A DNA stretch of 64,000 nt from the NCBI GenBank assembly GCA_034336665.1, contig CM067592.1:43491761-43555760 (forward strand). Reading direction: 5' to 3'. The notes beneath the pieces were generated by a model. The model was not told where the DNA came from. It did not search any database and worked only from the letters and a program-made list of their open reading frames with translations. Every line of letters starts with the position of its first letter. The stretch's first letter is position 1. A program made the translations under genes and the position numbers. Below, piece by piece: positions 59,001 through 64,000 of this stretch. Source of the DNA: Luscinia megarhynchos (taxonomy: Eukaryota; Chordata; Aves; Passeriformes; Turdidae).

Positions 59001-61108
59001 AGAAACTTGATGTGGCAGATATCACAGATTTAATTACTGTACAGCTTAGAAATACATTAAAAATATATACTCCTATAAAATCTCATGAAATAGAGTATTT
59101 GGGACATAATTTTGCTTTTTCAAATTATGACAAATAAAGAGAAACGGAATCATAAAGCAATCATGTCACTGAACACATTTAGAAAATAGGTTTACTAAAG
59201 GCTTACAGCTACTATAATATCTTGGCGTGCAATACAGGCAAATATGATTTTTCCTATTTTATGTAAGAGGAATAATTCCTAAGAGGCACAACTCCTGCTT
59301 AAATCTACTAAACTGTAACATGAATATACCAAACTTAATTTCTCCTTCACATTTTCTTAAGCAGCAATCAAGATCAGTAGGACAATTTAATTGCACAGAT
59401 TTTTCCTGTGTTGGTGTAAGAATATGCCAAGCCACTATTACTTCTACTTCTTCTGTACAACTTCTCAGATCTCAGAAAACAAAATTTTATTTTTTTCTCC
59501 ATGTCACTATAATAATTTTACCACAAATCAGAAAAGCTGCCATCAGTTAAAATCTTTTGCCTTGTGCTAGAATAACTAGTATTTTGAAAAATCCAGACTA
59601 CCTTCCTCATAACTTCTCTGTAAAAAACGTAGCAATAATGTGCTAAAAATGAAGTAGATACTAGGGTTCAGCATACCCTCTGGCAATATGATACATATCT
59701 TATATTCTCTTTCACCAGTAACGGAATGTTTGCTCAAATTACAACATATTTTTGAAAATACATTGAGGGAATATACACTGGAAGTAAAAATGAGTCAGTG
59801 ACAACAGCAAGGGTCTTCTAAATTAAGGTCTTATGGGACATGACAGTTCTGGACAGCTGAAGTTCAATGGCAGGTATTGCAGTGAGCTGGTATTTCTATG
59901 GCCAATGTCACTGGGGTTTGGGACTAGATGATCTTTAAGGTTCATTCTAACTTCTTAGCATTCTATGATTTCTTACTACAGTATTCCTAAAATGTGATTC
60001 CATGCACTTCAAGTGTTAAAAGCAACTTTTTGGTTTTCTTAGTTTCCAGAGAAATTAACTACACATGTGTCACTTCCATTAAAAATGTACATTTTGCTTA
60101 CCTGACACCTCTTTTAGGTATTATAATTAAAAACGTTGCACATGAAATAATTTACAAAGAAAAGAAATGGACTGCACAGGTAACTCACAACTGTTGTTGC
60201 ATCTTGGTTCCAAATCTTCAATAATAGCTCGTTTCTTCTGTAGCTCATTGTTAGCTTCATGGAGCTTCTCACTGTTACAAACCATTGAAGAATATATTGT
60301 TTACCCACTAGTATTATTGTGCTCGAAATGAGCACTAAGCAGTACAGAAAATCCTCAGAGAGAGAGTATTTCTAAGGGTATGATTGTTTTTTTTTCCTGT
60401 GGAGCATGAGGACAAGTATAATATCACTGCAGAAATATTCATTAGATAAGATGAAAAACATAGCTCTGTATTGGAGAACTGCAACAGCAAACAGTTCCTT
60501 AGTCAGTAACTGTACTTATTTAGAACTTAAGAGTTAATTGCACAATGAGGGTATAAAATAAATACTCATAACTAATATTACATTGAGGAAAGAATGGCTA
60601 AACCCAAAGGCAACAGAAACTTCTTTTTCCAGGACAATCAAAAAACAAATACTCTTTTAGGGAAGTAAAAGATGTGCAAAAATAGCACAATAAAATGATA
60701 GCACTTCCTAAAGTACTACCTTCTATGCCATAATGTATACCAAAGAGTAAACAAATTAATTTTGTTCATATTAACATGTTTTCCCCAGGAAAAAATTACT
60801 TAGTCCTCTTGAGGAAAGATTTGCACAATGTTAAGCAAAGTTTTCTACCTAATACAAAATGATGGTTCCCTTATTGCTCTTACTTTCACAATTGCTTTCT
60901 CTGGGAAAAAAATAAGAATCTGAACAGCAGATTCCCAAATATTCCTGTGTTATCTAACCTCTCTTAGTTGTGTATTTTCTAGATCCATGGTTAATGACTG
61001 TCTGCCTTCCTCACTATACAGAAAAACACATAATTTCAAACTGCAAACAAAATAAGCAAACAAAAATACTTACAGATGTTCTTCAAGTTTCTTTTTCAGA
61101 AGAACTGA
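55910..61108 (-). CDS. HOOK3: HOOK3, dynein activating adaptor, last six coding exons (rest beyond right edge)
   Basis: Exons 61108-61074, 60271-60189, 58880-58780, 57739-57635, 57533-57462 and 56050-55910 join in frame to 537 nt: 178 residues plus stop. They correspond to the C-terminal quarter of the roughly 718-residue protein (about residues 541-718). The translation matches HOOK3 rather than HOOK1 or HOOK2, for example KRAIIEDLEPR, VIRTLDPKQNQGAAPEIQAL and the tail YPGHVQPAAAR. The part seen is the end of the long coiled coil plus the C-terminal cargo region, which in the family binds FTS/FHIP and KIF1C. The N-terminal Hook domain that binds dynein light intermediate chain is not in the window. 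All splice sites are GT-AG. HOOK3 is convergent with KCMF1. No frameshift or premature stop was seen. Confidence 0.97.
56051..57461 (-). other. HOOK3 intron before the last exon
   Basis: GT-AG intron (donor GTAAGAATC, acceptor TCCATAG). AT-rich, no repeat or gene recognised. Confidence 0.7.
57462..57533 (-). CDS. HOOK3: HOOK3 penultimate coding exon
   Basis: Twenty-four codons in phase 0 to 0, reading from Lys-Glu-Tyr-Glu-Lys to Ala-Trp-Tyr-Asn-Met, with the conserved SAWYN motif shared by Hook proteins. Acceptor TTTTATAG, donor GTAAGA. Confidence 0.97.
57635..57739 (-). CDS. HOOK3: HOOK3 coding exon (VIRTLDPK)
   Basis: Thirty-five codons in phase 0 to 0, starting Val-Ile-Arg-Thr-Leu-Asp-Pro-Lys and ending Phe-His-Ser-Leu-Glu. 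Acceptor TTGTCTTACAG, donor GTAGTA. The intron between it and the next exon is only 101 bases. Confidence 0.97.
57740..58779 (-). other. HOOK3 intron
   Basis: GT-AG intron (GTAAGTAGT to CTTACAG) with nothing recognised inside. Confidence 0.7.
58780..58880 (-). CDS. HOOK3: HOOK3 coding exon (coiled coil)
   Basis: The first two bases (CA) complete a Ser codon whose T ends the previous exon. Then LKIEELQEALRKKEEE and on to EKAKS, a charged heptad-like coiled coil. The acceptor GACTTAAAG is weak in pyrimidines. The donor GTAAGT is strong. Confidence 0.96.
58881..60188 (-). other. HOOK3 intron containing a CR1 3' end
   Basis: GT-AG intron (GTGAGTTAC to TTAAAG). It contains a short plus-oriented CR1 3' terminus at about 59860-59972, listed separately. 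Confidence 0.7.
59860..59972 (+). repeat. CR1 LINE 3' end, short fragment
   Basis: 'ggactagatgatctttaagg' followed by 'ttcattctaacttcttagca' and TTCTATGATTT is the diverged CR1 3' terminus. The part left of about 59900 is less certain. Confidence 0.75.
60189..60271 (-). CDS. HOOK3: HOOK3 coding exon (EKLHEANNELQ)
   Basis: One base completes a Leu codon, then EKLHEANNELQKKRAIIEDL up to Cys-Asn-Asn-Ser, then one base of the next Ser. Acceptor GTAACAG, donor GTGAGT. Human has Phe where this bird has Cys (PRC versus PRF). Confidence 0.97.
60272..61073 (-). other. HOOK3 intron
   Basis: GT-AG intron (GTAAGTATT to TTGTAACAG). AT-rich; nothing recognised. Confidence 0.7.
61074..61108 (-). CDS. HOOK3: HOOK3 short coding exon (SVLLKKKLEEH)
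   Basis: A 35-base exon encoding Ser-Val-Leu-Leu-Lys-Lys-Lys-Leu-Glu-Glu-His plus two bases of Leu. Acceptor TCTATTTTAG, donor GTAAGTATT. Its size and phase fit exactly between the expected upstream Lys-Ala-Glu-Asp and the next exon. Confidence 0.95.
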
Positions 61109-64000
61109 CTAAAATAGAAAGTTAAATGTTTTATTTTAATGTATTGTGAAGCTTTAACATATTAAAAAAGTATTTTAAAACATGCAATTTTGACATTCTA
61201 ACCAAAATCCAACTTTTTTGCTTCAGTTTTAGATCACAACTGTAAAGTCTCTGTGTAGCAATCTTTCTCTTCACAGCTGTGTGACTTATTAGAACTTTAC
61301 AAATATTTTCCCAGGAACTAGATCAATAAAAGCAAGATCCATAAATCACAGATTCTAAGTCAGTTGTTTTAATTTGTTCAGTACTTTGTATTGGAAGGTG
61401 CAGCAAAATTCGCAAGAAAAGCTGTCCTATCAATATTGCATTGCAACTTGCATGAAGACATGTAGCAAATTAGTTGAAGTAAATTCCCATCCCCACAGAA
61501 ACTAGAAGGAGTAGAGTATTTCTAACTGCAGTGTAGCAAAAAAAAATCACCTTTTATGTGTTTCTTATCTTTATTGATTACAGATGCATAAAACCACCGT
61601 ACAAACTTACAGTGTTCCACTTTCTGGTTAAGTCACATTTAGATAAGCTCTTTGAATAAAAACTTTGAAGTAATTTTTAAATTTTAAACTCACTTCATAC
61701 ACAGTGAGTATCTTTCAAAAGGAAAAAAAACTCAAATCCAATAAATGTCTATGAACTGAAAGTAGTGTTAAATAAATAGAAAGCCATACTCACAATAGCC
61801 TTGAGCAGAAGCCCATGCCAAGAAACAGAGATGACATTAGTATAAAGCAAAACAGCAGCCAACAGAAGAAACTATTTAGAAAGTCATGAACAGAAAAAGT
61901 TAAAGCTATGTATTTTTCACACATGTGCAATTTCTTCCTCTGTTCTCATGAGCAATTTCATCTTGTAACATTTTTTAAAACATGTCACTAAACCCAAAAA
62001 TATAAAGATAATAAAGAAGCACATTTACAAATCATTGTGTTTAAATCAGAATTCCAAAGGAAAGCAACTGCTATTTTGGAAACTAATTTTAAAACAAAAA
62101 TTATACAATTAACAAAACCAAGGAAAATAGCCATTCTGTTGGGCTACAACCAGAATTAAGAGACGTAGGTGTTTTTGTGGTGTGATGCTGAATTGTGTTA
62201 TTGCCACACTGATTGAATACAAAGCAAATGTAGAATATTTAAATCTGCAACTGCCTTTTTAGTTTGTATTTATATAGTATTAACTACATGGGAAAGTTAG
62301 CATGTGACTGATGGTCCACAGCATCATCATAATATAAAATCATCAACAAAATTACTTATTTGTTTTTTCTCCAATGCTCTCTCAACAAAGATTTAGTCAC
62401 TTTGCTAACAGAAAAAAAATACTGTGTGCACTCAAAAAGCTTTTTTAATTTAGTTATACTTCAAAATACTGTTTTTGATCACATTCCTGGGGCTTGTTTT
62501 TTTATTATTACAAAAGAGATTTTCTTATTGAATGACAAGAAAGGTGGGGAGCCATAAAAACAAGTCAAGATGGCTCTACTGACTTAACAGTCAGAAATTT
62601 GCAGCAGCTAGGGATCTGCAGGTTTTGACCACCTGGCTTTTTTCTTTCCCTCTGAACAACTGCAGCACCACCACCTTTTGTGTAACAAAATATATTCGTA
62701 TGCATCTTTATCAGCAACAAATCATCTAAACTGTCTCCATCACTTATATTCAATCATTTAGGGGACTACCAGCTCGCTGGACAAGTAAGGGAAGAAGCTG
62801 GAAGCAGTTCCCATTTCCCTAGAGGAACTAAAATCAAAATTACCTCAGCTTTTTTTTTTTGCATCCTTGGATTGCGCTTGGGTTTATCTTGAAACCGACA
62901 CAACTACTAGTCAACACTGATTCCACTGGTGTATTATTTACCTAGTACCTGCACTGTTGAGGGAGTAACCCCTCTCCCAGCTAGATAGATCATGTTTTCG
63001 CAAGCAAGAAACTAATTGTTATAAACAGCCTAAACAATTAATAGAAGCAGAAATTAGTTTACCCACATTAATTCACCCATGACACATGATTAGGAAAGAG
63101 ACTAAAACACTCAATGTGCCATTCGAGGCACCCAAAGATCCTGTATCTAGTTGGCAGATAAATTCAAACAGATCACTCTAAAAATGGGCAAACATTACTT
63201 CCGGGATTTTTGCAGTATCAGTAAGCTTTAAAGACTCATACAGATCTAAAATGCAATTACTGTAATTGTTCTTTTATAGGAAGATGAGTCTCATAAACAC
63301 TTCAGAAATACAAGGATTTTTTGCTTGAAGTTCCTTTCATGCTTAAACAAGCCAAAAGAACAAGTCTGTCCCCCTTTTTAGGGCAAAATTTTACTTCATT
63401 TTAGATGTTGAGGTTGGGGCAGATGGCTAGGTTCTGGCCTGAGGTTAAGCTAACTTAGCAGGGTGTGGGAAACTATGGATCATCACTTCAGAACACTGCT
63501 GCATCAGATTGGTAACACTGTGGAATGGTGAAAGTCACAAAACAGCACCATGATGGATGGTCAGATTCCAAGGATGCTGAGAGTAATTATAGAATGGTTC
63601 AGATTGGAAAGCACTTTCAAAGATCACATAGTCCAAAGCCCTGCAACAAGCAGGGACACTTTCAAGTAGATCAGGTTGCTCAGAGCCCTGTCCAACCCAG
63701 CCTTGAATATTCCATGGATGGGTCATCCACAACTTCCCTGGGCAGCTTGTTCCAGTGCCTCATCAAATGAAAAAGTGGCTGAATTTCATGGGTAACTGAA
63801 CGGGTAACAGAGTTCCGGGGACCTTTTAGGGAGATGTTGTATCAGTTACATTTTGAAAACCATTAGGTGTGGAATGGATTTAACAAGTGAAGCAGAAGTA
63901 AGGCAGGGCGCTTATATAGGAAGGGATTAGGGCAGAGAACAAGAGAACAAGGATGATAAAAGACAGTGATAAGACATGCAAATGATGTAGTCAAAGCTGT
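61109..64000 (-). other. HOOK3 intron, cut by the right edge
   Basis: The next upstream HOOK3 exon should end near Gly-Ser-Lys-Ala-Glu-Asp, and I did not find it here, so it lies past 64000. The stretch is AT-rich apart from the CR1 at 63589-63775. Confidence 0.65.
63589..63775 (-). repeat. CR1 LINE 3' end, minus orientation
   Basis: 'atagaatggttcagattgga' and 'gatcacatagtccaa' followed by 'gatcaggttgctcagagccc' and 'ttccagtgcctcatc' is the reverse complement of a CR1 3' terminus. It lies in a HOOK3 intron and is in the same sense as HOOK3. Confidence 0.88.

Noticed and set aside
61785..61835. Donor-like GTGAGT on the minus strand after CAAGGCTATT
   Set aside because: The preceding bases do not translate to the expected HOOK3 residues (ending Ser-Lys-Ala-Glu-Asp) in any frame.
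62840..62880. Minus-strand A10 GCTGAG|GTAATT, resembling the end of the missing HOOK3 exon
   Set aside because: Only Lys-Ala-Glu is shared. The upstream residues do not match HOOK3 and the A run explains the lysines.
1..64000. CRISPR arrays, bacterial operons, tRNA or rRNA genes
   Set aside because: The window is vertebrate nuclear DNA. No regularly spaced repeats, and no tRNA or rRNA sequence was recognised.

Overview
This is a 64 kb stretch of nuclear genomic DNA from a bird, probably a passerine. Three kinds of evidence point there: spliced vertebrate genes with intact GT-AG introns, several CR1 LINE copies on both strands (the dominant avian retroposon), and LTRs that I recognise as common avian/passerine endogenous retrovirus LTRs. 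Nothing bacterial is present. Most of the window is intron, 3' untranslated region or old repeats, and almost none of the short open frames is a gene.

Two genes lie tail to tail. On the + strand, KCMF1 (a ZZ-type zinc-finger E3 ubiquitin ligase, partner of UBR4) occupies the window from its left edge to about 40.8 kb. Exon 1 and the promoter lie off the left edge. Six coding exons are visible: 15972-16139, 24508-24647, 31108-31209, 35142-35316, 37267-37549 and 38479-38740. Their phases join perfectly. Adding the expected five-codon first exon gives 381 residues, the usual vertebrate length. On the - strand, the last six coding exons of HOOK3 (a dynein activating adaptor) run from 61108 down to the stop codon at 55910. 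They encode 178 residues, and the rest of the gene lies beyond the right edge. HOOK3 probably has a roughly 11 kb 3' UTR reaching the poly(A) signal at 44997-45002. About 4 kb of GC-richer intergenic DNA separates the two 3' ends.

The most notable gene-structure feature is KCMF1 intron 4 (31210-35141). It has no GT-AG ends, but begins ATATCCTTT, ends AC, and carries a TTCCTTAAC branch site about 11 bases before its end. It is a textbook U12-type AT-AC intron for the minor spliceosome.

The most notable repeat is a nested pair of LTRs in intron 2. A minus-oriented LTR of about 0.6 kb (18241-20267) is split by a second, 1425-base LTR-like element (18496-19920) flanked by a CTTGG target duplication. 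Other repeats are a long antisense CR1 with endonuclease/RT remnants in intron 3, four shorter CR1 3' ends, an LTR fragment in intron 1, a 16-copy ATTC microsatellite, and unusual G/U-rich and poly-U tracts in the KCMF1 3' UTR. One antisense open frame in KCMF1 intron 1 (8641-9036) looks protein-like but is unidentified.
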